In this document: positions 1 through 9,825 of the stretch, in pieces | Numbering within the stretch: the first letter of the stretch is position 1 | Layout: each line of letters begins with the position of its first letter | Source of the DNA: Cymodocea nodosa | Lineage: Eukaryota; Streptophyta; Magnoliopsida; Alismatales; Cymodoceaceae | DNA: 64,000 nucleotides | Assembly: GCA_036874045.1 (NCBI GenBank) | Contig: CM072339.1 | Coordinates: forward strand, 17,863,501-17,927,500 | Reading direction: 5' to 3' | The notes under the pieces: model-generated | Told to the model about the DNA's origin: nothing | Databases searched by the model: none | What the model saw: the letters and a program-made list of their open reading frames with translations, nothing else | Program-made: the position numbers and the translations under genes

Positions 1-439
1 TGATGTGTGCAAGTGTCTAATCGTGTGAAAAAGAGGAGATGAGAGAAGATATTTTACCCAAGCAAGTCAAAAAAAATTAAGAACTTAGAAAAGGGTTGTA
101 TGAACATCTTCCCACTCATGTGGTAAGGGGGCAACAAGTTCTATATGATCTTAATCTAAATGACCTAAACACATGGTATAGTCAAATAAACAAAAAAAAA
201 TGCAAATGCAAAATGACTTCAGAACATGTAGAATGGGTATGCCCATTCATGCCCTCCCAAAGAAATTATTTAGGTTAGTTTTAAAATGATTAAAGGAATT
301 ATTACTTATTTAAATGTAATGCCTAAGTGATAATCCTATCAAATAAGGAATTATGAAATTCCACTAAAAGATATGAGAAGAGAAATTAAGGTGTGTATGC
401 ATGACCTTAGTTATATATTGGAGAAACAATAATTTCTAG

Positions 440-721
440 GGAGGAGAAAATGTAAATGAGAAGAATATAAGTTATGAAGTATTACTGGAACAAGGATCTA
501 GAATAGAGAAATTAGAAAAGATAATCCAACAATTAAACAATCGTCTAGATTTTGTATTTGGAAATGCTGCAATTCAAAATCAGAATAGAAATATACCACT
601 TAGACAGAAGGAACCAATGGAAGTTAGACCTACTAGAGGATTGCCAATACAAGCTATACCTAATCCTGTCAATAGAACTGTTAATGAAATTGATACCTCT
701 TCTGGGAGGATAGCTGAATGA
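440..721 (+). CDS. Gag-like C-terminal open frame (partial, no start codon)
   Basis: A 93-codon open frame runs from just after an in-frame TAG (437-439) to TGA at 719-721. It has no ATG near its beginning, so it is the 3' end of a longer decayed reading frame. The middle reads as a probable coiled coil (heptad-like EKLEKIIQQLNNRL), followed by a polar Gln/Asn-rich stretch and a tail with VNRTVNEIDTSS. The same tail recurs at 9473-9580, immediately upstream of the second F-box copy, which ties both copies to one element family. The coiled coil then tail layout resembles the C-terminal end of plant gypsy gag proteins, but no zinc knuckle is visible, so the gag label is an inference. It ends 177 bases before the F-box ATG. 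Confidence 0.5.
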   Translation, partial: GGENVNEKNISYEVLLEQGSRIEKLEKIIQQLNNRLDFVFGNAAIQNQNRNIPLRQKEPMEVRPTRGLPIQAIPNPVNRTVNEIDTSSGRIAE

Positions 722-777
722 AGCAGCATATCTGTATGTATATATGTTTTTATTTTTAGTTAATAGTATCGTAGAGT

Positions 778-835
778 TGGTTTTTAACTCAACGAACTTA
801 GTTCATTGAGTTATTCCTTAACTCCAAGAGGGTGT
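778..835. repeat. GTTGAGTTA palindrome cluster upstream of F-box copy 1
   Basis: Contains TTAACTCAACGAAC followed by TTCATTGAGTTA and a further TTAACTCC half-site, forming an imperfect palindrome. It sits between the gag end and the F-box ATG; a counterpart lies at about 9700-9760 before F-box copy 2. Confidence 0.75.
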
Positions 836-898
836 GCAGTAGTTATGTTAATTTTTTGTCTCTGCTAAATTTGTGTTTGTGTTATACTGAATCAACAA

Positions 899-2039
899 AT
901 GGAATTGATGCAATTACCGTTGGATGCACTAAGGGAAGTGTTGAGTAACTTGTCAGCTAAAGATCTGTGTAGGCTGTGTTGTGTATCAAAGGAAATTAAA
1001 GGCTGTATTAAAGAAAAATATTTTCAGGGACTACAAGCTGCAAAAATGACTAAGATTAGAGATGGATTCATATGGAATGTCATTTAATCGTAGTTCAATT
1101 AATCATGAATATCTTGCTATGGAAGAAACTACTTGAATTCCACCTAATACATTAGAAGGAATAAATCATATTATGGGGATAGATGAAGGATTAATCATAT
1201 ACAGGATGAGACCAAGGTATGCAAGTTTATTATTACCTGATATTTTGATAAGAAATCCTATAACAGGATAATAATGGAATATAGGAAGACCTAATAGATT
1301 TGAAGTACCAACTGTAAATTGTGGATCGGCTTTAATATTTTCTGATAAAAATTCTGTAATTCTTGAAAAATTATATTATTGGAGACCTACAGGAAATTGG
1401 GGTGAAGATTTACGTTTAAGTGTGTATAATTTTCTGAATAGATCTTGGAACGAAAATATTATGATATATCTAGGACAGAAATCATTAATTAACCAAATAC
1501 ATGTCATACTTAATGAATATATATATCTTGTCACAGATATATCAATTGCATTTGGATCTGATTTATACATAGTGAGCATATACAGTTATGATGAATATAT
1601 AGAAATTTTACTTATACCGAGTGATATAACTAAACCACCATCTGCAGAATTTAATAAAATTCAAATAGGAATGTAATATAATGAAGAAGATGATCCTACT
1701 TTATGTCTGATAAGATGGTGGGATGAATTAATGAAATTTCAAATATGGATTATGGAAGACATTAATGAATAGAAGTGGGAAGAGGAATATATTGAAATAG
1801 ATGTAAAAATAGAAACTGCTACATTACCTTGGAACCAAAAAGGATCCCTTTTTGCATTTCATATAATTAATGGTAATACACTTGTATTTGGAATTTATAA
1901 TATATTACACGTTTACAAATTAAGAAGGAACAAGAACTGCATGAAAACAGAATTAATAGCAAGAAGAACTATGCCTAAAAAGTTTGCTTGGACCGATACA
2001 TTTATTCCATTTGTTCCTACTTTTCAATCATGTTCTTAA
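899..2039 (+). pseudogene. F-box / F-box-associated protein relic, copy 1
   Basis: The first 62 codons from ATG 899 give an F-box: LPLDALREVLSNL, then AKDLCRLCCVSKEIK, matching the LP-x-L-x-I/L-L-x-L-x-K-D-L-x-R-x-x-x-VS-K pattern that binds SKP1 in SCF ubiquitin ligases. A one-base shift near 1080 moves the frame; the rest runs to TAA 2037-2039 with about five in-frame stops. That part resembles an F-box-associated beta-propeller-like region: VYNFLNRSWNENI, an LCLIRWWDE strand, then QIWIMEDINE and a hydrophobic FHIINGNTLVFGIYN strand. Total about 380 residues, normal for this plant family. It lies between gag-like sequence and a purine tract, as does copy 2 at 9826, so it is probably element cargo. 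Non-functional as it stands. The F-box call is firm, the associated-domain call moderate. Confidence 0.72.
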
Positions 2040-2468
2040 GCTGTGATTTTGTGTGTTTAATGTTGTGTGTATTCTATGTTTATTTTTAGAAAAAAATATA
2101 GTTTTCATTTTATTTTATAAAAGAAAAAAAAAATAAAATATCAATCCAGTTTGTTGGTATCTGTTCTGGGAAACCAACTGGCTTGCTTGTGAGCCACCAA
2201 AGGCATAGGAGCCTAGGTTCCTCACAAGACACTGAATTATCAATATCTGTTAAATGTTATTTTGTTATATTTTTTTTTTTTTACTTTTATCTGTGAATGA
2301 AAAGTTTTCAGAATCAAAAATCAGAATATGCAGAAGGAGATACAAACAAATCAAGATATGTAACTGATTACTTATCCTGAATTTTAAATCAACAAAATTG
2401 TATACATGTCTACTACAATTACTATATTTACTGCCAAATCTTTTACATTGAGGACAATGCAAAATGTA

Positions 2469-2483
2469 GGTATGGGGGGGAGG
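2469..2483 (+). other. Polypurine-tract-like GGTATGGGGGGGAGG
   Basis: The run GGTATGGGGGGGAGG follows TTGAGGACAATGC, a sequence seen before the 3' LTR in plant gypsy elements. Related tracts occur at 11530, 17663 and 19030. It would prime plus-strand DNA synthesis and set the 5' edge of the LTR. Confidence 0.6.
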
Positions 2484-3394
2484 TAATTAAAGTAACAGCC
2501 ATGTAAGTTTGCTAATTAAAAAAAAAATTAAATTAAAATGATACTACAAAGTTTTGTGTAAATTGAAAATTTTTATGAACTTGCTATAACTATCCGATAA
2601 TTGAGACTATAAAATTTATAATCTGTAACTACTTGAATGTTATATTTAGAAGGCTATATATGATGCTATATAATTTACTATTTATGCAAATCTAAATATA
2701 ATATCTTATGTTTTTTTTGAATTTCATGAGTTTGACAGTTTCACGATTTTAAAATGAAATCAGAATGCTTAATGAAAAATCAGTAAATTATCTGAAGTCT
2801 TGAAGGAGCTGAGATATGAATTCTAGATTAAATGAAACACATATAATTGCACTGTTATATGCTTTAATTAAAGAATCTACTTAATTTTGAGGAATTAATG
2901 TCAATTTAGTACATTTCTGAACTGTCGGTAAGTTGCAGGCTGTGAAATTCTTAAGTATCCGAAATACATCTGAGCATCGGATAGTTAGACCTGTAACTCT
3001 CCGAAATGTGTATTTTATTATTAAACTACTATTGACACGTGTCGAGATCTGGTAGATTTACTTAAGTTATATATCTGTGAGTTATTTATAACTATCTGAA
3101 ATGCATCTGATCATCAGATAGTTAAGTTTGTAAATATTCGAAATGCACCTGAGCATCGGATAGTTAAATTTATGCATGTGTTTTATAGTTTAATCAACGA
3201 GGTAAGTCCGTTGAGTTATCTGTAACGCCACAGACTATTTATTTTCTAATATGCCACTGTAGCGGTTGCAGAAACAAAACAGTTAGAAGAAAAACCACGA
3301 TTGCATGTATTGTGCAGGGAAAAGAAATCATCGTCGTTGATATGAATGAAGGAAATCCAACTGACCATTCAAGCAGAAGTAGTTACTACTGAAG

Positions 3395-3404
3395 AAATAT
3401 AAAA
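3395..3404 (+). promoter_or_regulatory. Conserved TATA box of the LTR promoter (E1)
   Basis: AATATAAAAG lies in a block conserved in all four LTR copies (others at 9062, 13530 and, reversed, 24407). Conservation amid diverged flanks suggests it is the pol II TATA box of this LTR family. Confidence 0.55.
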
Positions 3405-4246
3405 GAAAAGAAGAAAAGTGTGCGTGTGTGATCGATGGACGGCTAGTGTGTACAGAGGAGGAGCACCGAGCTTTCTATAGGCAATATTGGCAATTCTCCA
3501 AAGTACCACACCAACCATCGTTACCACCACCATCACCACCATAATTACCAACCATCAGAGGTCTATGAGAATACTTTCTAGATGTCGGGTCGATTCCGAG
3601 CCAAACATGGTGCTTGACAACCACTGTGAGGAGTGATCGTGTCGCGGGAAGGGAAGCCATTTTCACCAAGCGCCGACTCATATTTCAGGAGATCATAAAG
3701 CTTCTAGCCTTGACTTCGGGTGATGCTTGTATGCTGAAGAGGAGATTATTTTGCAATTTTGGACTCGTGATTCTATAGAGAGAGAAGACAGGATTGTAAG
3801 TGATTTAATTTTCAGTGGTGTAATCGCATCGTATGTAGTGATGGAAGTATTTACCGTTGATTGAGATTACTTTACATTTCACCTTTCGCCCATTTCCATG
3901 TTCATATTAAACCAAAAATACCAAAAACAACTTATCTACTATTGTATGTTATATTTGAGTGTTGTATTGTTTGTGTTGTATCATGATTAATGTTATCTTT
4001 GTCAGTGTTGTGATTGTTTTATGTTAGTTTTAGTTTTACAGTTTACTGAAATTGGTTTGTTCAAAAGACTTAAAGATTTTAATGGTTACTGTTTGAATTA
4101 TCTGAATGTTAGTATGCTTAATGATAAATCCAGTGTTTACTAACATTAAAGAGCTTAATTGATATTATTTACAATCTATGGAATCGCCCAATGGTTGGTC
4201 GAATTCCTCTGTAAATAGCAGTATTTAAAAAGAAAAGACAGACTCA

Positions 4247-4335
4247 TGGAGTTAACTTAAGTCCACGAGGTTAGTCCATTGAGTTAGCTATAACTCAACG
4301 AACTTTATCCATTGAGTTAACTATAATTCAACGGA
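4247..4335. repeat. GTTGAGTTA palindrome cluster in LTR of E1
   Basis: Successive half-sites GAGTTAACTTAA, CATTGAGTTA, TAACTCAACGAAC, CATTGAGTTA and ATTCAACGG. Matching clusters sit at the same LTR position at 14265-14365 and 23570-23670. Confidence 0.75.
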
Positions 4336-4613
4336 GAGCTTATTAAATATATAAATTTGATTGTTAACAAACAGACAGTTCTAAACTCTTAAGCAATTCC
4401 CTATGGGATCGACTTGTACTTGCACACTGATACAATAGACACTGTGCACTTGCATTTAAAGTACAAATTGGAATTAATATCTAAATTGTATTAAAGGTTG
4501 TTTGTTTACTTCTAAAAGAAAAAGAATAGGCATAAAGATAAATTAACTAAGCAAAAACAGAAGTAACAAATCCAGTTTTTCTGATACGTTATTGGAGATC
4601 TAATCAGATATTC

Positions 4614-4631
4614 TGGTGTCGTGCTGGGAAA
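4614..4631 (+). other. Primer-binding site, tRNA-Asp type (diverged)
   Basis: TGGTGTCGTGCTGGGAAA matches, with a few changes and one missing base, TGGCGCCGTTGCCGGGGA, the sequence complementary to the 3' end of plant tRNA-Asp that many gypsy elements use. It fixes the LTR as plus-oriented. Confidence 0.6.
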
Positions 4632-4654
4632 ACACAAACATTACTCCATACTTT

Positions 4655-5345
4655 TTTATCAATAATTTAAAACTTCGATTGTTAAAATAAGTTCCCTGAT
4701 CACTAACTATAGCTCTTGGCATGCCAAAGCGAGAGAAATTGTGTGCCTTAATAAAGTTAATGATAGTCTTGGCATCACAGTTTCATGTGGGTATAGCCTC
4801 TATCCACTTTGATACATAATCTATAGCCACCAAAATATTGAAAAATCCCTTAGAGTTAGGGAATGGTCCCATAAAATCCAAGCCTTATACATCAAACAAT
4901 TCAACTTCAATCACAAGAGTGAGTGGTATCATCTGATGTTGTCCAATCTTACCTACTCTTTGACAAGAATCACAAGCTCTACAATGGTTGTAAGCATATT
5001 TAAAAAGAGTTGGCCAGAAAAAACCACATTGAAGCACTTTTGCAGCTGTTTTTCCCAAGCTAAAATGGCCTCCCCTAGGTTGGTCATGGCAGAAAGTAAG
5101 CACACTTGAAACTTCCAAGTTTAGAATACAACACTGCACTATAAAATCAGGACAATGCTTGAATAGGTACGAGTCATCCCAATAGAAGTCCTTGACTCGA
5201 GTTAAAAACCTTTTTCACTCTACAGATGACCATTGTTGGGGTGCCAATCCTGTCACAACGTAGTTGACAATGTCAGCAACCATAGTATAGAACTGATAGC
5301 TAAGAGTTGCTATTATAGCACCTACAAAACTTAAATCAAACATTA
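4655..5345 (-). pseudogene. Ty3/gypsy integrase fragment
   Basis: Read on the minus strand from about 5345 down. The segment ADIVNYVVTG is the usual lead-in; then come WDDSYLFKHCPDF and the H2C2 zinc-binding part (GGHFSLGKTAAKVLQ, then WPTLFKYA and CDSCQR). The reading continues past a stop near 4885 into [35 protein letters not shown], so two core catalytic Asp residues are recognisable. About 230 residues of integrase remain, with at least two stops. RT and RNase H are not adjacent, and on its left the fragment abuts the primer site of E1, which faces the opposite way. It is therefore a truncated insertion or the end of a different element. Confidence 0.85.
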
Positions 5346-5639
5346 AAACATTCATGGAAATATAATGAAATAACATGATGGAACTCCTAGAATGTCAAAG
5401 TTCATTTCCATAATCATTAAAATCATATAAAAGTGGTTACATTGTGCACTTTAGACTATTTAAGCATATATTCATGCATAATCACTTTAATGCTAAAATA
5501 ATGATATTTCAATTATAATTAAGCATTAAATATCATTCAACCTATAAAAAACATGAATAATGGTATATAAAAGAGCACAAATTTAACTCTTACAATGCCT
5601 CACTTGTAAATTTAAATTTTCAGTAACCACTACTAAGCA

Positions 5640-5925
5640 CACGAAGTTATATTCGTGGAGAAAAGAATAACCGTTCAGCTAACTCCACGGACTAACTTCA
5701 TTGAGTTACAGATAACTCAACAAAGTGACTTCAGTTATTATTCCTAACTTAACGAACTAACTTCATTGAATTAATAGCTAACTTAATGGACTAGTTTAGG
5801 CTTCTAATCCTTAACTCCATGGACTAATTTTGTTGAGTTATATAACTCAACAGAGTGACATTATATTCCTATTACTTTCGTCGAGTTATAGTGTAATTCA
5901 ATGGACTAACTTCATGAAGTTAACA
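5640..5925. repeat. Large GTTGAGTTA / TAACTCAAC array
   Basis: The densest cluster in the window: about a dozen diverged half-sites in alternating orientation (for example TAACTCCACGGAC, CATTGAGTTACAG, TAACTCAACAAAG, TTGTTGAGTTATA, CGTCGAGTTATAG). No LTR block could be recognised around it, so it may be the remains of an LTR end or an expanded satellite-like tract. It abuts the LINE fragment. Confidence 0.7.
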
Positions 5926-5929
5926 CTTA

Positions 5930-7330
5930 TCAATGTTGGTTCTATTTAATGGAATCATAAACATTATCTCAAATTGCATTTCTAGCAACCCCATGTCGGT
6001 TCTGTTTAATGGAACTCCTACACAACTATTCTATCCTTCTCGAGGGCTTCGCCAAGGTGATCCACTCTCACCTTTTTTATTTATATTAACTAAAGAATTG
6101 TTGTGTAGAGCACTTATTAAGTTGCAACACAAAACAAGCTATGTACCTTATAAATGCCAAAACATACATTGGTGCATTTCCCACTTACAATATGAAGATG
6201 ACGCTCTTCTATTCCTCAACGATAGGAAATCAATGCTATAAAAAGTTATAGATATTTTGCAAAAATATGAAATGTCTACAGGTCAGAAAATAAATTATGA
6301 AAAAAGTAATTTCTTTGTTTCAAAGAAAAGCCCAACACTTTGAATAGCTTTTATAAAAGACAATCTTGGTTGTAAGCAGAGTGATTAGCCTTTCATTTAT
6401 TTAGGTTGTCCTACTTTTAAAGGACAACCTAGAATAAAATATTTCCAATATCTGATTGATAAGATACAGAATAAAATGGCAAGATGGAAATCAAGATTTC
6501 TCGGTCAAAGAGGTAGATTAATGCTTATAAAGCATGTTTTAAATTCTATTCCTATACATACTTTATCTATTATTCCTCTACCATTGGGTATCATCAATAG
6601 AATCAATTATATTTGTGCTCAATTCTTTTGGTCTGGCGACAACACCAAAAAGAATTTTCATTGGCTTTCATGGAGCAAAATATCTAGACCTATCACTGAG
6701 AATAGACTTGATATTAGAAATACGAGAGATCAAATCATAGCTTTCAGATTAAAACAAATTAAAAAAATTATGGATAAAATAGGAATTTGGGTTGAGGCCA
6801 TTAATGCTATATATGGATCGATCGATCATATTGCAGATGGGTGTAACAGCAACAATATTGGCAGAATGTTGAATAGCAACTAGAGAAAATACAAACATTT
6901 ATTACAAGAAGCAGGTGCTTTATATGGGTAAAATTTTTCGATCAAAATAGCTTAGAATTTGGTGAGAATACATCATCATCAAAATAAATAGCTTCAAGGC
7001 ATGTGGTCTAATCAGATCCCTATTAAAATGTCTATTTTTCTTTGGAAATTAAATAGAAATATCATTCCAGTAGATGATATTCATACCCAGGTTGGATATC
7101 ATCTTCCTTCTATTTGCATATTTTGTAGCAAATCTTCATAAACAATTCAACACATTTTTTACGACTACAATTTTGTTCAAGAGTTGGTAAATTGGCTAAA
7201 TAATCTTATCAATCTTGAATAGATTACCAATTGGAAAGATTGGAGTAGGAAAAAAATTCATTCTCAAAAAAAATCCTCTCAGATGAATTTTCTCAAATAT
7301 TTAGCTGCAACTTCCTTATGAAGTATATGA
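5930..7330 (+). pseudogene. LINE (L1-type) reverse transcriptase, 5'-truncated relic
   Basis: Codons 5933-6241 carry the RT core: SVLFNGTPT, then RGLRQGDPLSPFLF, then YEDDALLF at the catalytic site (plant LINEs usually have F/Y-ADD). After a stop at 6239-6241 the frame continues through TGQKINYEKS and YLGCPTF into 6476-6883 with ARWKSRFLGQRGRLMLIKHVL, the usual region downstream of the RT. A zinc-finger-like tail follows (7000-7200): PIKMSIFLWKL, then CIFC and H residues of the zf-RVT type. The EN domain and ORF1 are absent, which is typical of 5'-truncated LINE insertions. Multiple stops make it dead. A short internal duplication near 5936 and 5997 repeats the GGTTCTATTTAATGG segment. Confidence 0.9.
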
Positions 7331-7689
7331 CAAATTTCCTACTAAAAAAAACTTATTTCTCATATTAACTTCTCTATTTCATTTCTACATATTATCAACA
7401 TAAGAACAGTTAAATATATAATCATTCCTACAATTAAATTTACGTTGACATGGAAAAATTATTTCATTTCAACTCATCCATAATAAACAAATTTCACATA
7501 GTATTATAATTTTCAAACAAGTATATATATATGTCCAAGGTTTCAATACAACTTTGAATTAAATTATTCATTCACAATCATAAAATTTCAACATTAAATT
7601 GATTCTTAAACATGCATATATATATTGTTTTAATTACAAATTTGTAATTACATCAATTACAAATTTCTAAACAAAAATCACTCTCTTCT
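7331..7689. other. A+T-rich spacer
   Basis: Low-complexity A+T-rich sequence between the LINE 3' end and an antisense coding relic. No gene or clear LINE poly(A) tail with target duplication could be defined. Confidence 0.5.
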
Positions 7690-8440
7690 TTTTAATTCTT
7701 CTATTTCCTTCTAGAGCTTTGTCATTTGCTGTTTTAATTGAGCTATACGATCCAAAGCTAAAGAAGATTCTCTAGAAAGTCTTGAAATATCAATAGTAGT
7801 AGTAGCTTCTAAGTTTTTGTATTCTTTCATAGAAATGACTCCTGATCTCATCCTTTTGGATGTCTATTTCCTAAAATCAATTGCTTCCACCATTAGAAGT
7901 GGAATTAAATTTCCATAAAATAGTTTTTTCTTTGCAGCTCTGATCTTGAAGAGGAATATTTTATGTCAATTTATTTGAATTTTATTTACAACTACATACG
8001 TAACCCATTTGATAAATTGATTAAGTTCAATATCATGGTCTTGTCTGTAATAGACAATTTTTACTAAATGTTAGCCACCATGTGTATCTTCCCTTTTAAG
8101 TACTTCATTCTATTTAGAATTAGCACACTAGGGTCGATGGTTAAACACTACTTGATTTCTTAATCTGTCCATTCAGTTGGAATTGTATTTTCAAGAATTT
8201 TAGTTCCTTCATTCTTTAATCCAAATATATTATAAAGGAGTTCAGGTGTTAACTGTATGTCAACCTCCTCTACATTCAACAATAATATTCCATTCTCCTC
8301 TCTTAAATTTGCATAAAAACTAAGCATAAGATTTTTGTAGACTACATGCCTATTTGCTTTTGGGATTAATTCTAGTAGGTCCTAGAATTCAAATAAATCT
8401 TTGATATCTTTCATTCTTGTCCGGTCAACTAACCTACTGT
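7690..8440 (-). pseudogene. Antisense coding relic next to LTR of E2 (possible Athila-type gag/ORF1)
   Basis: Reading the minus strand from 8440 downward gives interrupted but protein-like stretches: VEEVDIQLTPELLYNIFGL, then ILNRMKYLKGKIHMV, and after several stops and frame changes a Lys/Glu-rich end with LALDRIAQLKQQMTKLLEG that would form a coiled coil. The pattern (LNRxxxLKG followed by an LNL-like helix) recalls the plant 'putative transposon protein' region of Athila-like elements, but I do not recognise it with certainty. It lies directly left of LTR A and points away from it. A comparable minus-strand relic lies to the right of LTR B (14620-16040). Confidence 0.4.
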
Positions 8441-8460
8441 ACAAAATATCGTACTATTCA

Positions 8461-9472
8461 AAATGAAATTGTGCATAATATTAGTGGCTAATGAATGGTT
8501 AATTGTATAATATTTAGTTTAACATATGAAAATTAAGTTATCATGTTACAATTATATGAATATACATCTTAATTAAAGAATATGCATAATTTCAAGGAAT
8601 TAGCATTAATTAAGTATTAAAAGCTTGAAAGCCTAGCTCGTAAAGTTACTAAAGTAAGTTTACGAAACCTTGTAAAGTTAGGAATTATTTCACACGTCAA
8701 CTTTTAAATGATTAAGAATTACTTCTTTTACATGTCAAGTGTTAAATGTTATATAAATATGTATTTGTTTTACTAAATTATAGAACTAAACGAATCCATT
8801 GAATTAAGCTTAACTCAATAAGGTCAATCCGTTGAGTTAAGAGTTAAGTGAATGAAGTAAGTCCGTTGAATTACACTAACCTCACGAACCAGTCATTTTC
8901 TAATATTCAATTGTGAAAAGTTGTAGGAAATTCGAAGGAAACCACATTGCACGAATTACGTCATGATTTAAATCGTGGAATGAAGAAGTAATCACCATCA
9001 TTGATGTGAAGGAAGGAAATCCAACTAATCATTTAGGTGGAAGTAGTTATTACTAAAAGAAATATAAAAGGAAAAAAGAAAAGAATGAAGAGAGGGTAGA
9101 GAACTATGCTAACTACAACAAACGTCGAATGCTCCTTAAAGCTCCACCACCACCACCACCAATCACCAACCATCGGAGGTCTGTAAGGATACTTTCTAGA
9201 TATCAAGTTGATTTTGAGCCAAACACAGTGACTGATAACCATTGTAAGGAGTGATCGCGTTGTAGAAAGGAAAGACACTTTCATCAAACACCAAATCATC
9301 TCGTAGGAGACAGTAAAACTTCTAGCATTGGTTTGAGGTTGATGCCACTATACTAAAGAGGAGATCAACTTACAAAAGTCTTGGTTCGTGATCCTATAGG
9401 GAGAGAAGCATGTGATAGTAAGTAATTAAGTTTTCAGTGGTGTAATAGTGTCACATGTAGTGATAGAAGGAA
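8461..9472 (+). repeat. LTR A (5' LTR of E2, 3'-truncated)
   Basis: Starts AATGAAATTGTGCATAATAT and stays closely similar to 12899-13925, apart from a short insertion in B, until it breaks off at about 9472. Contains the TATA block at 9062 and a GTTGAGTTA cluster at 8795-8890. The terminal third present in LTR B and E1 is missing. Confidence 0.75.
9062..9069 (+). promoter_or_regulatory. LTR TATA box (E2, copy A)
   Basis: ATATAAAA within the GAAATATAAAAG block shared with 3395, 13530 and 24407 (reversed). Confidence 0.5.
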
Positions 9473-9580
9473 TCAATACAAGTTAAACTTATAGGAGGAC
9501 TACCAAGTTAATCAGTATCGAATCCTTTGAATAGAACTGTTAATGAAATTGATACCTCCTATGAGAGGGAAGCTAAATGA
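9473..9580 (+). pseudogene. Gag-like tail fragment, copy 2
   Basis: Aligns with the end of the open frame at 440-721, including NRTVNEIDTS and the terminal TGA (9578-9580). One stop interrupts it. It begins exactly where LTR A breaks off, which marks a deletion junction of the LTR end, primer site and gag start. Confidence 0.55.
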
Positions 9581-9825
9581 AGTAGTATAATTATTACTAA
9601 ATATGTATACTATAGAAAAGTAGTAAGAATTTGAAAAAAGAAAAAAGAAAAAAAGAGAGAGTAGAAGTTCTATTTATAGTTTTCAGGTTTGTAGAGTTAT
9701 TACTTAACTCAACAAACTTAGTTCATTGAGTTATGACCTAACTTCATTGAGGTGTCTGTAAGTTAACTATTAATGCTTGTTTTTGTTTTATGTTATTGAA
9801 TACAGAATTACAATAGACGAAAATT

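Larger units (their letters stand above)
1..4613 (+). mobile_element. Element E1: 3' part of a gypsy-like LTR element carrying an F-box ORF
   Basis: Order on the plus strand: gag-like open frame ending at 721, F-box/F-box-associated relic 899-2039, purine tract 2469-2483, long terminal repeat to about 4613, then a tRNA-Asp-type primer-binding sequence. No pol is present between gag and the purine tract, so the unit looks non-autonomous. The first 439 bases are A+T-rich and hold a short ORF (96-278) that I cannot assign; they may be decayed gag. A primer site directly after an LTR that also follows a purine tract implies either a shared LTR of two tandem units or an LTR-LTR recombination. Exact LTR termini are inferred, not proven. 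Confidence 0.6.
2484..4613 (+). repeat. LTR of E1 (about 2.1 kb, diverged subfamily)
   Basis: Begins after the purine tract and ends at the primer-binding sequence. Its 3' two-thirds match LTRs at 8461-9472, 12902-14560 and, reversed, 23347-24908: shared blocks include the TATA segment, the segment around 3560-3660, the segment near 3840 and the terminal block ending in ACACTGTGCACTTGC. Unlike the others it carries three copies of a motif around ATCGGATAGTTA (2990-3170). Two GTTGAGTTA clusters lie at 3192-3225 and 4247-4335. The left boundary could instead be near 2800, where similarity to the other LTRs begins. Confidence 0.6.

Noticed and set aside
3369..3681. Minus ORFs inside the LTR of E1 (Met/Val-rich and others), with a similar one at 9033-9299
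   Set aside because: They lie opposite the conserved LTR promoter/leader block and are not preserved as frames among LTR copies.
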